Shown here: piece by piece, positions 44,610-52,668 of the stretch
Layout: the number at the start of each line of letters is the position of its first letter
Numbering within the stretch: the first letter of the stretch is position 1
Origin: Anaerostipes butyraticus
Lineage (GTDB): Bacteria; Bacillota; Clostridia; Lachnospirales; Lachnospiraceae
Assembly: GCF_016586355.1 (NCBI RefSeq)
Contig: NZ_BLYI01000046.1
Location: 1 to 64,000, forward strand
Reading direction: 5' to 3'
DNA: 64,000 nucleotides
Notes under the pieces: generated by a model
What the model was told of the DNA's origin: nothing
The model's database searches: none
What the model saw: only the letters and a program-made list of their open reading frames with translations
Program-made: the position numbers and the translations under genes

Positions 44610-45842
44610 ATGTCTATTTGTTATGATAGATTATGGAAGCTGCTAATAGATAAAAAAATGAATAAGACAGAGTTGAAGGAGGCGTCTGGAATCAGCTTTA
44701 ATGTTTTAGCAAGACTAGGGAAAAATGAGCCGGTTTCATTTGAAACGATAGAAAAAATATGCTTTACCTTGAACTGTAATATAGAGGATGTTATAGAAAT
44801 CAAGCGTAATACTGATAATGAAAGTGCTAAAAGCAAATATACAACAATAGAACTTTTTGCTGGAGCTGGTGGACTTGCATTGGGAATCGAAAAAGCAGGC
44901 TTTGAAACATTGGGGCTTGTAGAGTTTGATAAAGATGCAGCAGACTCTTTGAAAATTAACCGGCCTAATTGGCGTGTTATTAATGATGATATTGCAAATA
45001 TTTCTTGCTTGGATTTGGAGGAATATTTTGGATTGAAGAAAGGCGAGTTGGATCTTTTATCTGGTGGAGCACCGTGCCAGGCATTTTCCTATGCTGGAAA
45101 GAGGCTTGGCCTTGAGGATGCAAGAGGAACACTATTCTATCATTATGCTACCTTTTTACAGAAACTACAGCCTAAAATGTTTTTGTTTGAAAACGTACGA
45201 GGGTTGTTGACTCACGATAAAGGAAGAACATATACAACGATTACGAATATTTTTGAACAAGCAGGATACTCCATTCAGAAAAAGGTGTTAAATGCATGGG
45301 ATTATGGAGTTCCTCAAAAAAGAGAAAGACTTATTACAATAGGAATCAGGAAGGATCTGTTGGACTGCGTTACGTTTGCGTTTCCTAAAGAACATGATTA
45401 TAAACCGGTATTACGAGATGTTTTGCTGGATTGCCCCGAAGGACCAGGGGTTCCTTATGGAGAAAGCAAGAGGAAAATATTTGAACTTGTTCCACCTGGA
45501 GGCTATTGGAGAGATATTGATCCTAAAATTGCAAAGGAATACATGAAAAGTTGTTGGGATATGGAGGGAGGACGAACTGGGATATTGCGAAGAATGAGCC
45601 TCGACGAGCCGTCTTTAACTGTTCTTACTTCTCCTTCTCAAAAGCAAACAGAAAGGTGTCACCCGTTGGAAGCTAGGCCATTTACTGTTCGCGAAAATGC
45701 CAGATGTCAGACGTTTCCAGATGATTGGCAGTTTTGTGGAAATGTTCATTCACAGTATAAACAAGTTGGAAATGCAGTACCGGTTAATTTAGCCTATGAT
45801 ATTGCAATAGAAATACATAGATCTTTGGAGGCGATTAAATGA
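44610..45842 (+). CDS. DNA (cytosine-5)-methyltransferase with N-terminal HTH
   Basis: This is the modification half of a type II system. Residues 1-67 form a Cro/CI-type HTH (MNKTELKEASGISFNVLARL). The remainder is a C5-methyltransferase: motif I ELFAGAGGLALGIE, motif IV GGAPCQAFSYAG with the catalytic Cys, motif VI FENVRGLL, motif VIII QKRERLITIGIR and motif X QVGNAVPVNLA. The length is 410 aa. The endonuclease start overlaps the stop by four bases. GGNCC specificity is predicted only from the partner endonuclease. Confidence 0.93.
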   Translation: MSICYDRLWKLLIDKKMNKTELKEASGISFNVLARLGKNEPVSFETIEKICFTLNCNIEDVIEIKRNTDNESAKSKYTTIELFAGAGGLALGIEKAGFETLGLVEFDKDAADSLKINRPNWRVINDDIANISCLDLEEYFGLKKGELDLLSGGAPCQAFSYAGKRLGLEDARGTLFYHYATFLQKLQPKMFLFENVRGLLTHDKGRTYTTITNIFEQAGYSIQKKVLNAWDYGVPQKRERLITIGIRKDLLDCVTFAFPKEHDYKPVLRDVLLDCPEGPGVPYGESKRKIFELVPPGGYWRDIDPKIAKEYMKSCWDMEGGRTGILRRMSLDEPSLTVLTSPSQKQTERCHPLEARPFTVRENARCQTFPDDWQFCGNVHSQYKQVGNAVPVNLAYDIAIEIHRSLEAIK

Positions 45843-46720
45843 TGGGATGGAATCTTGATTTTATAACGGAAGAACAATTTAAATGCCATGTTCGTGCAAC
45901 TATTATGAAGTATGGCGAGAAACTGGAATCGTATGATTTAAAAAGATTCAATAGCAATCTGATTGATCCAATTAAGCTGATTTTTGATAAATCAGTGTAT
46001 CGGACAAGTTGGGAGGAGATTGTCAATAATGAAATATTCCGACAGAGAGATAAATCCAGCAATAATGATATTGGTTACTTCCACCAGAATATTTTTTCCT
46101 ACTTTAAGGGCTGTGAAGTTCCACAAGCTGGGTGGGATGTGATATATAGAAATCCGGAAGGGATACAAATGCCTGACGGAGACATTGTACATACGATTTA
46201 TGTGGAAATGAAAAATAAGCATAATACAATGAATTCCGCATCTTCTGCAAAAACTTATATAAAGATGCAAGGACAGATTCTAGAAGATGATGATTGTGCT
46301 TGCTTTTTAGTAGAAGCAATCGCCAAGAAGTCACAGAATATAAAATGGGCAACAAAAGTAGATGGGAAAAATGTGCAACACAGACTGATACGCCGTGTTA
46401 GCATGGATCAGTTTTATGCTATATTAACGGGAGATGATGAGGCATTTTATAAAATGTGTATGGCACTTCCAGGAGTAATCAATTCTGTTGTGAATGAAGA
46501 AGACAGTGTTGAAGTTCCAAATGACACGGTGATTGACGAACTCCGTAATGTGGCATCCTTATATACGGATCAGACAGAAGAATTGTCCATGGCAATGGCA
46601 GTTTATATGCTTGGTTTTAACACCTATAGCGGTTTTGGAAATAAAATAATACAACGACTTGGTGGGAAGAATGAAGGGATGCTTAAGCGGATTTATGAAT
46701 ATGCGAAAAGGTTAGGATGA
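45839..46720 (+). CDS. Type II restriction endonuclease, Eco47II/Sau96I family
   Basis: This is the cleavage half of the system. The 293-aa protein has the family signature VHTIYVEMKNKHNTMNSASS, in which the E-x-K forms part of a PD-(D/E)XK-type active site, followed by AKTYIKMQGQI. Enzymes of this family cut GGNCC. The start overlaps the methyltransferase by ATGA; ATG 45842 is an equally good start. The tight coupling with a downstream order (M then R) helps protect a new host. Confidence 0.88.
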   Translation: MMGWNLDFITEEQFKCHVRATIMKYGEKLESYDLKRFNSNLIDPIKLIFDKSVYRTSWEEIVNNEIFRQRDKSSNNDIGYFHQNIFSYFKGCEVPQAGWDVIYRNPEGIQMPDGDIVHTIYVEMKNKHNTMNSASSAKTYIKMQGQILEDDDCACFLVEAIAKKSQNIKWATKVDGKNVQHRLIRRVSMDQFYAILTGDDEAFYKMCMALPGVINSVVNEEDSVEVPNDTVIDELRNVASLYTDQTEELSMAMAVYMLGFNTYSGFGNKIIQRLGGKNEGMLKRIYEYAKRLG

Positions 46721-46735
46721 GAAAACCATGGGGGA

Positions 46736-48955
46736 ATGATTATGAATAAAGTGGTATGTGATTTAACAAATTGTTATGGGATTCAAAAACTTCATCATGA
46801 ATTCGATTTTTCTAATACTAATGCTATTAGTATATATGCTCGAAATGGGCTAATGAAGACATCTTTCTCAAAGACCTTTAGAAAAATTCAAGAGGGGAAA
46901 GTGGCCGAAATAAAAGATGAAATTTTTGGCATGCCCGGAGTGGCTGATGTTAAGGTTGATGGTAATTCTATTTTGCCTGAAAATGTGTTTGTTATAAAGT
47001 CTTTTGAAAGCGCATACGAATCGAATAGTGTGACATCGCTTTTGGTCAATGATGATATTAAGGCAAGAATATCGACAGTCTTAAAATTGAAGGAAAAATT
47101 CTTGAAACTGTTAGAAAAATATTCGGGATTAAAAATTACCAAAACGTCATTGGGGAAAAAAGTCTATGAATTAGAGCCTCAGATTGTAAAAGATTTTCAA
47201 TTTGAAGAAGATAGTTTTTTGCTAAATATAAAATTTCTGGATCAAATGCGGGCAAAAGTGGTCTTTTCAGGAATAAAATATAGCAATATATTCGACTCAA
47301 CAGTATTAAAGAAAATTACATCTGCAGAATTCCAGGAAAAAATAGAGGATTTTTGTTTAGCAAGCGACAAGATTTATGAAAAATTTGGTTTTTTGGAAAA
47401 AGGAAACTTTACTTTGCCAAAGTTGAAAAATCTTTCAAAAACGTTAGAGAGTGATAGTTTCTTTGTAAAGGATAATCAATTATATCTTGAGGGCAAATAT
47501 GAGATTAAAGAGCCATCGGAATTAAAGGAAAAAATATCCGAAATAGAAGAAAAGATAAAAGCAGTACCTGTATTTCAAGAAATTGAAAAAATGCTTAGTG
47601 ATTCAAAAGGAATAGTATTGAAAGAATTGCTAGAAAATAATCCAGATGTTATTCCATATTTGAAAATTGAAAAACTCGATGATTTGAGAAAAGAATTATG
47701 GCTGACATATTTAGAGTGCGAAAAAGATAAATTTGAAGAACTCGTAGATGAATATAAAAAACTAGAGGATGAAATAGGGGATATAGATTTAGATGCCACT
47801 CCTTGGAAAAAGGCTCTAGATATTTTTGAAGAACGCTTTACAGTACCGTACAAAATGGAAATTTCTAATATGAAGGGCGCAATAATAGGAGAAAGTATTC
47901 CCAGAGTGGAATTTTCATTTAAACGTGATGGACAAATTATTAAATTGGCAAGAACGGATCTTGAAAATCTTGATGTCTTAAGTCAAGGGGAAAAAAGAGC
48001 ATTATATCTTTTAAATATTATATTTGATATTGAAAAAGTAAAAAATAGCGGGAAGGATGTACTGTTTGTTGTTGATGATATTGCAGATTCATTTGATTAT
48101 AAAAATAAGTACGCTATAGTTGAGTATTTGTATGAAATGTCAACGAATCCTAATTTCCGTTTGCTCATTTTATCACATAATTTTGATTTTTATCGTACGG
48201 TGTCTATGCGTTTGGCTATAGGACGAGAAGATCGGTTGACCGCAGAAATAGTAGGAAATACTATTGTTTTGAAACAAGAAAAATATCAGAATCAACCATT
48301 TGTGGCATGGAAGGACAATTTAAATTTGGTTAATGTTGTGGCTATGATTCCATTTGTCCGTAATATGATAGAATTCGGAGTCGACAAAAATGTTGGAGGG
48401 ATAACAGGGATAAGCAGTGACTATGTTTTGCTTACACATTTGTTGCATGAAAAAGACAAAACCAAATTAATTAGATTCAGTGATTTGAAAAAAATATATA
48501 AAAAGTATTTAGGTATAAAAAACTTTAAATCTGACGTTGTAGAGAGTAATCTTGTTATAGATGAGATATTTAATATTGCAAATAGAGTTACAAATATGGA
48601 TGTTCAGCTAGAGCATAAAATTATTTTAGCTATTGCTATTCGCCATTTGGCTGAAAGATACATGCTAACAGAAATAAAAAAATATACAGGTCAATTAACT
48701 TGGCGTGTAAAGAAGAATATAAGAACGGGACATGTAACTGATTTTTTACTATATTTAGATTCGGGAGTTAATCAAACGAGAGAATTATTTAATGTATATA
48801 AACAGTTTGGCCATCAATATGAAATCAAAGTGCTGGAAGAAGTTAATATTATGACGCCGGAAAATATTCATTTAAATTCATTTATGTATGAACCGATACT
48901 AGATATGGATATTAGCGAGTTGTTAAATCTATATCAAAAGGTGCAGGGTATGTAG
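46736..48955 (+). CDS. ABC/SMC-type ATPase linked to the R-M system
   Basis: This 739-aa protein has a split ABC ATPase. An unusual P-loop ISIYARNGLMKTSFSK (Lys41) lies at the N-terminus. A helical, Lys/Glu-rich insert (about 85-390) follows. The signature LSQGEKRALYLL (about 415), Walker B VLFVVDDIAD and the switch His LLILSHNFDF (about 482) come next, as in RloC/PrrC-like (AAA_13) proteins. The C-terminal 230 residues are not recognised. It starts 15 nt after the endonuclease and is strongly AT-rich. A defence role is inferred from the location. Confidence 0.7.
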   Translation: MIMNKVVCDLTNCYGIQKLHHEFDFSNTNAISIYARNGLMKTSFSKTFRKIQEGKVAEIKDEIFGMPGVADVKVDGNSILPENVFVIKSFESAYESNSVTSLLVNDDIKARISTVLKLKEKFLKLLEKYSGLKITKTSLGKKVYELEPQIVKDFQFEEDSFLLNIKFLDQMRAKVVFSGIKYSNIFDSTVLKKITSAEFQEKIEDFCLASDKIYEKFGFLEKGNFTLPKLKNLSKTLESDSFFVKDNQLYLEGKYEIKEPSELKEKISEIEEKIKAVPVFQEIEKMLSDSKGIVLKELLENNPDVIPYLKIEKLDDLRKELWLTYLECEKDKFEELVDEYKKLEDEIGDIDLDATPWKKALDIFEERFTVPYKMEISNMKGAIIGESIPRVEFSFKRDGQIIKLARTDLENLDVLSQGEKRALYLLNIIFDIEKVKNSGKDVLFVVDDIADSFDYKNKYAIVEYLYEMSTNPNFRLLILSHNFDFYRTVSMRLAIGREDRLTAEIVGNTIVLKQEKYQNQPFVAWKDNLNLVNVVAMIPFVRNMIEFGVDKNVGGITGISSDYVLLTHLLHEKDKTKLIRFSDLKKIYKKYLGIKNFKSDVVESNLVIDEIFNIANRVTNMDVQLEHKIILAIAIRHLAERYMLTEIKKYTGQLTWRVKKNIRTGHVTDFLLYLDSGVNQTRELFNVYKQFGHQYEIKVLEEVNIMTPENIHLNSFMYEPILDMDISELLNLYQKVQGM

Positions 48956-49015
48956 GAAAAACGATAGAGGATAATATAAAGAGAGGTGTCCTCAATCGTA
49001 TTCAGTCTTCTACAG

Positions 49016-49037
49016 TTTGTAACGTATTTGCAACAAA
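49016..49037 (+). repeat. Right 22-bp imperfect direct repeat
   Basis: TTTGTAACGTATTTGCAACA plus AA is the partner of 37011-37032, 42 bp inside the right junction. Confidence 0.5.
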
Positions 49038-49078
49038 TTCCAGCAGAATCCCCGTGTTTCCGCCATTTTCGGTTACCC

Positions 49079-49087
49079 AAACGTTAA
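49079..49087 (+). repeat. Right attachment core
   Basis: AAACGTTAA is identical to the rpsI stop region at 36846-36854. Sequence to the right is the original downstream flank of rpsI. Confidence 0.65.
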
Positions 49088-49112
49088 TTCGGTTTATTTA
49101 CAGAGAATTTCT

Positions 49113-49147
49113 ATCCCGGAAGCAGAAGCTTCCGGGATTTTTTTAGT
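49113..49147 (+). terminator. Native rpsI terminator, displaced by the element
   Basis: ATCCCGGAAG pairs with CTTCCGGGAT (49113-49122 with 49129-49138) around a short loop and is followed by a run of T. It lies 26 bp after the right core repeat, where the rpsI terminator would be if the element were removed. Confidence 0.85.
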
Positions 49148-49234
49148 TTACTATATCTAAAATTTATCTAAAATGGTAAAATATTACATATTATTTCATT
49201 TTGAAAGATTTGAGAAAGAAAACTTTGGGGGAAG

Positions 49235-49503
49235 CATCTGGGAATCTAAAAAATTAATATAGGGATAAACCCATAGGGGAAAAGAACATCTGGTGAGAAG
49301 AAAACAGTCGAAAGGGAGGAGATGGTACCAAGGAGGCAACATCTGAAAATTTGAAAACAATCAAGGAGGGAGGAGAAGTTAAAGTTAAGAGGACATCTGG
49401 AAATCAAAAACAATCAATAAGAGAGGAGAAACTTCAGAGAAAACCTCCATCAAGAATCTAAGAAGCAGAGAAATTAAGGTTGCCAGAGGAGTTATTGGGG
49501 AAA
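49235..49503 (+). repeat. Five degenerate 53-54 bp purine-rich tandem repeats
   Basis: CATCTG begins units at 49235, 49287, 49340 and 49394, and a weaker CATCAAG unit at 49448. The period is 52, 53, 54 and 54 bp. Units 3 and 4 share CATCTG then AAAACAATCAA and a GGAGGAGAA block. The plus strand is strongly purine-rich. No open frame spans the array. The rest of this 570-bp spacer shows nothing else recognisable. Confidence 0.6.
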
Positions 49504-49659
49504 TTTCGACCGGCTACTAAGAATATATCGAATGTAGTCATGTAAATTGGGGAAATTTATAAAGTCAAGTCAGGGAAGCCAGGTCTTCAATCAAATTCAA
49601 TCGAATCATTCAAATTCATGATGGCAAATTGTCAGCATGTGCACAGAAAGGAAGATTAT

Positions 49660-50454
49660 ATGGCGAATCTTAGAAAAATGCTATTCCAGGAACAAATCAG
49701 GTTAGAAAAAATTCTCAGGAAGACTAAAGAACAATTAAAAGATGCTCCGCAGGGGACACTCCGATTAACCCACACAAAACAATCTGTACAATATTACTGC
49801 AGTCTGCCAGGAGAAAAAAGGATCGATAAATACATATCAAAAAATAATACTGAGTTGGTGCGCAGACTTGCCCAGAAATCCTGTGATAAAAAGATATTGA
49901 AACAAGCAGAGAGGCGATTACATCAGATCCGAAGAATTACCAGGGATTATGATGAGGAAGAAATTGAGAAAATTTTCTGGCAGGAGCATAAGGAAAGACA
50001 AAAACTGATCCAGCCTGCTGAGCCGTTGTGGGAGCAGCAATTGGAAACATGGATGGCAAAAAATTATGAAGGAAAAGGATTCCAAAAGGACAGTCCTATG
50101 ATTCTGACAGAACAAGGAGAGCGGGTACGATCAAAGTCCGAAAAAATCCTGGCGGATTGCTTTTATCGGCACAAAATTCCTTATAAGTATGAACATCCGT
50201 TATATCTAAAAGGATACGGCATGATCTATCCGGACTTTACCTTTTTGTCAAGGAAAATCAAATGTGAAATCTATTGGGAACACCACGGAATGATGGATGA
50301 TCCATCTTACGCGGAAAGTACAATTCAGAAAATACAGGCATATGAGAGAAATGATATTTATCCTGGCGAACAATTAATCCTGACTTTTGAAACAGGAAAA
50401 CTTGTTCTGGATATGGAAATAGCTGAGAAACTGATTCAAAAATATTTACTGTGA
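49660..50454 (+). CDS. Putative PD-(D/E)XK nuclease-like protein
   Basis: This 264-aa protein has a basic coiled N-terminal half (MANLRKMLFQEQIRLEKILR) and a C-terminal domain with nuclease-fold features: VRSKSEKILADCFYRHKIPY, then YGMIYPDFTFLSRKIKCEIY, then WEHHG. The ordered Glu, Asp and E-x-x-W residues fit a PD-(D/E)XK-type core. The start at 49660 follows AAAGGAAG; the upstream ATGs at 49618 and 49621 lack a site. Similar genes are common in Lachnospiraceae; the function is not known to me. Confidence 0.6.
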   Translation: MANLRKMLFQEQIRLEKILRKTKEQLKDAPQGTLRLTHTKQSVQYYCSLPGEKRIDKYISKNNTELVRRLAQKSCDKKILKQAERRLHQIRRITRDYDEEEIEKIFWQEHKERQKLIQPAEPLWEQQLETWMAKNYEGKGFQKDSPMILTEQGERVRSKSEKILADCFYRHKIPYKYEHPLYLKGYGMIYPDFTFLSRKIKCEIYWEHHGMMDDPSYAESTIQKIQAYERNDIYPGEQLILTFETGKLVLDMEIAEKLIQKYLL

Positions 50455-50464
50455 AGCTAGATCA

Positions 50465-50835
50465 GATGTTTTTGCACCATTTCCGGGAGTATACTGGAAG
50501 AGAATAGATCGTGATGATGAAGACTGCCTGTATGCGGATTGTTCCATGGAACATCAGCTTTTTACAAGACTGCACCCGTATGTTCGGGAAGAGATGAAAG
50601 AAGAACGACCGATTTTAAACGTTTGTCATTTAAATATCCGGAATATGAAACATATTTTACCGATGACCAGAAATTTATTCTGGACCATGCAGATCAATTG
50701 TTATTACCGGACAGTGTTGTTCTTCCTTATGATCCGCTGGACCGGATTCAGGCGGCTGATGACTGTGAAGAACCGTTCCTTATGAAAGCTGCGGAACGAA
50801 TAAAAAATACAAGTCATAACCTTAATTTAACATGA
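50465..50835 (+). pseudogene. Frameshifted remnant of an unknown protein
   Basis: One frame reads DVFAPFPGVYWKRIDRDDED and on to SMEHQLFTRLHPYVREEMKE up to about 50610. The sense then continues in another frame as DFKRLSFKYPEYETYFTDDQ to AERIKNTSHNLNLT. No start codon with a ribosome-binding site precedes the first part. This is the decayed end of a gene; the family is not recognised. Confidence 0.55.
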
Positions 50836-50917
50836 TCTCTCTGGTGGATTTTACATTGAAATGTTTAAATAGTAATATATTTAGAAAATATGGAAGAAAC
50901 AGGAAACGGGGGAACAG

Positions 50918-51424
50918 ATGGCACGACAGGAGAAAACGGGGAGCCGGAAAAGCAAAAGAAAATGGATCATCGGAGGGATTGCTGCTGCAGTTCTGGTAGC
51001 TGCCATAGCAGCAGGATTTTTGCTGGGGAATAACAGAAATGCAGCGTCCAACGGACTGAAGGTACAGAAAAATACGGTCGAGTGGAATCAGGATATGAAA
51101 AGCGCAGATAAAGACGCGGGAATCCAGATTCCATATTACAGTGATGTCTATATGAAAGGCGGAACGGACACGATTGATATGACACTTGTCAATCCAAAGG
51201 AAAATGACTGTTATTTTACATATACTTTTATTCTGAGTGACACCGGAGAGGAAATTTATCAGTCAGACCTGATCGGACCGGGCAGGGCTCTGGAGCAGGT
51301 GAAACTAAACCAGGAAGTGCCAAATGGAACGTATAAACTGAATATTCGCGTGGACACCTATACCATGGAGAATCAGGAGACGTTAAACAATGCGATCGTT
51401 GCAACAAATTTGATTGCTTCTTAG
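50918..51424 (+). CDS. Membrane-anchored extracellular protein of unknown function
   Basis: This 168-aa protein has a basic start (RKSKRKW) and one membrane helix at about residues 16-36. An external beta-rich domain of about 130 residues contains IPYYSDVYMKGGTDTIDMTL and VPNGTYKLNIRVDTYTMENQ. It has no LPXTG motif. It lies 104 nt before a second exported protein, and the two probably act together at the cell surface. Function unknown. Confidence 0.7.
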   Translation: MARQEKTGSRKSKRKWIIGGIAAAVLVAAIAAGFLLGNNRNAASNGLKVQKNTVEWNQDMKSADKDAGIQIPYYSDVYMKGGTDTIDMTLVNPKENDCYFTYTFILSDTGEEIYQSDLIGPGRALEQVKLNQEVPNGTYKLNIRVDTYTMENQETLNNAIVATNLIAS

Positions 51425-51528
51425 GATGAAATTGATTGCTGCAGTGGAAATCATACAGGTATTTTCCCGGGTCGGGATGATATAAAAGAAACAAAAAAGA
51501 GAAGAGACTTACAAAGGAGGTTTCGACA

Positions 51529-52086
51529 ATGAGAAAGTTTAAAAAGTTCGCAGCGCTTGGCCTGGCGTGCGCGATGATGATCGGAAGCATCGTTCCGGTT
51601 TCAGCAGCAGATGTATCTGTGTCTGAAGGGGATACACAGAGCGCAAAGACCAATATTTCACTTGTAAAAGAAAATCCTGCGCCTACTTTTACGGTTGGGA
51701 TTCCGGCATCAGCGACCATCAATTCTGCAGATGCCACAACAATTGCATTTACCATGGATGAAGACAGCTTAAATGCAATTCCGGATGGAAAGAAAGTAAG
51801 CGTAAGTATCGCGGACGCAGGATATGGAGATACCACAGGAAAATTTGCTCTGGGAAGCGAAGACAATCAGGAAGCAACTTACAAAGTATACCCGAGCAGA
51901 TACAGCACCAGACCAACGGACGCGTACGATATTGGAGATCTGCTGATCAGCTTTTATGGAAATGAGAGAGTGACAGACGGAACTGCTTCTGTAAGCAGAG
52001 CTATCAAAGCAGATAACTATGATGAAATTGCTGCCGGAACATACACCGGAAATATTACATTCAGCATTGACGTGCGCAATCAGTAA
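51529..52086 (+). CDS. Secreted surface protein with signal peptide
   Basis: This 185-aa protein begins MRKFKKFAALGLACAMMIGS, a clear signal peptide probably cut after VSA (about residue 26). The mature part is acidic and Ser/Thr-rich, and ends in YTGNITFSIDVRNQ, the kind of strand found in small surface beta-sandwich proteins. There is no anchor motif. AAAGGAGGT precedes the start. It pairs with the membrane protein at 50918. Function unknown. Confidence 0.75.
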   Translation: MRKFKKFAALGLACAMMIGSIVPVSAADVSVSEGDTQSAKTNISLVKENPAPTFTVGIPASATINSADATTIAFTMDEDSLNAIPDGKKVSVSIADAGYGDTTGKFALGSEDNQEATYKVYPSRYSTRPTDAYDIGDLLISFYGNERVTDGTASVSRAIKADNYDEIAAGTYTGNITFSIDVRNQ

Positions 52087-52127
52087 AATACGCAATCCGT
52101 AAAATAAATGATATACCCAAAGTGAGA

Positions 52128-52162
52128 AGGGCGGAGTTGTCATCGAACAGCTCTGCTCTTTT
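52128..52162 (+). terminator. Terminator after the secreted-protein gene
   Basis: AGGGCGGAGTTGT (52128-52140) pairs with ACAGCTCTGCTCT (52147-52159), with three G-T pairs, followed by TTTT. Confidence 0.7.
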
Positions 52163-52243
52163 CATGTTTCAGGCGCCAGGGTGACGAGAACATAAGTCAG
52201 GTCATGTCCACGGCGGAATAATTTCAATAGAGGATAGAGAGAG

Positions 52244-52270
52244 CCTTCCGGGAAACCGGAAGGTTTTTTT
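52244..52270 (+). terminator. Strong terminator upstream of 52365
   Basis: CCTTCCGG-GAAA-CCGGAAGG is followed by seven T. No gene ends immediately before it, so it may close read-through from 51529 or a lost gene. Confidence 0.8.
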
Positions 52271-52364
52271 CTATTATGTAATATGATATGATTTAACTAA
52301 AAGATAATGAGTGGTCAGAAGAAATCAATGCGAACGCAGTTACAGCTTAGAAAGGAGAGAAGGG

Positions 52365-52640
52365 ATGAGTAATACAGAAGCGAAACAGGCAATGGAGGAA
52401 CTTACGATGATATTGTTGTATCTATCCAGGTTTCAGGACCGGGATTTGCCGGATTTTAAGGGAAAACCGATATATCATGCATGGAAGGGATATGATTTTG
52501 AAGTCTTAAATCAATTAGATGATAAAGACTATATTGATCAGGGAAGGCGTCCTTCCAGGAGAAAATCTGTATACATAACAGAAGAGGGAATAGAAGAAGC
52601 GAATAAACTGATGGAAAAATATGGAATCAAAGATTGGTAA
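52365..52640 (+). CDS. Small conserved protein (DUF6429-like)
   Basis: This 91-aa protein reads MSNTEAKQAMEELTMILLYL then FKGKPIYHAWKGYDFEVLNQ and ends in a winged-helix-like SVYITEEGIEEANKLMEKYG. I believe it belongs to DUF6429. The start at 52365 follows GAAAGGAGAGAAGG; an earlier in-frame start at 52311 has none. It precedes the frameshifted gene by 28 nt. The fold suggests nucleic-acid binding, but this is not established. Confidence 0.7.
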   Translation: MSNTEAKQAMEELTMILLYLSRFQDRDLPDFKGKPIYHAWKGYDFEVLNQLDDKDYIDQGRRPSRRKSVYITEEGIEEANKLMEKYGIKDW

Positions 52641-52668
52641 TTTAAAATAAAACTGCAAAGGAGAAAGA

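Larger units (their letters stand above)
36846..49087. mobile_element. Integrative mobilizable element inserted in the 3' end of rpsI
   Basis: The 9-bp direct repeat AAACGTTAA occurs at the rpsI stop (36846-36854) and at 49079-49087. Beyond the right copy lies a typical rpsI-type terminator (49113-49147). Between them are an integrase, regulator, Xis-like, primase, helicase and relaxase genes and a restriction-modification cargo. There is no type IV secretion or coupling-protein gene, so transfer would need a helper. The right 5 kb (43950-48955) is visibly more AT-rich than the backbone, which suggests a separate origin for the cargo. Confidence 0.82.

Noticed and set aside
49235-49503. CRISPR array
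   Set aside because: The repeats are degenerate with no conserved repeat/variable spacer pattern, and no cas genes are present. No CRISPR array was seen anywhere in the window.
50546-50785. Independent small gene of 79 residues
   Set aside because: It is one frame of the broken gene at 50465-50835 rather than a gene with its own start site.
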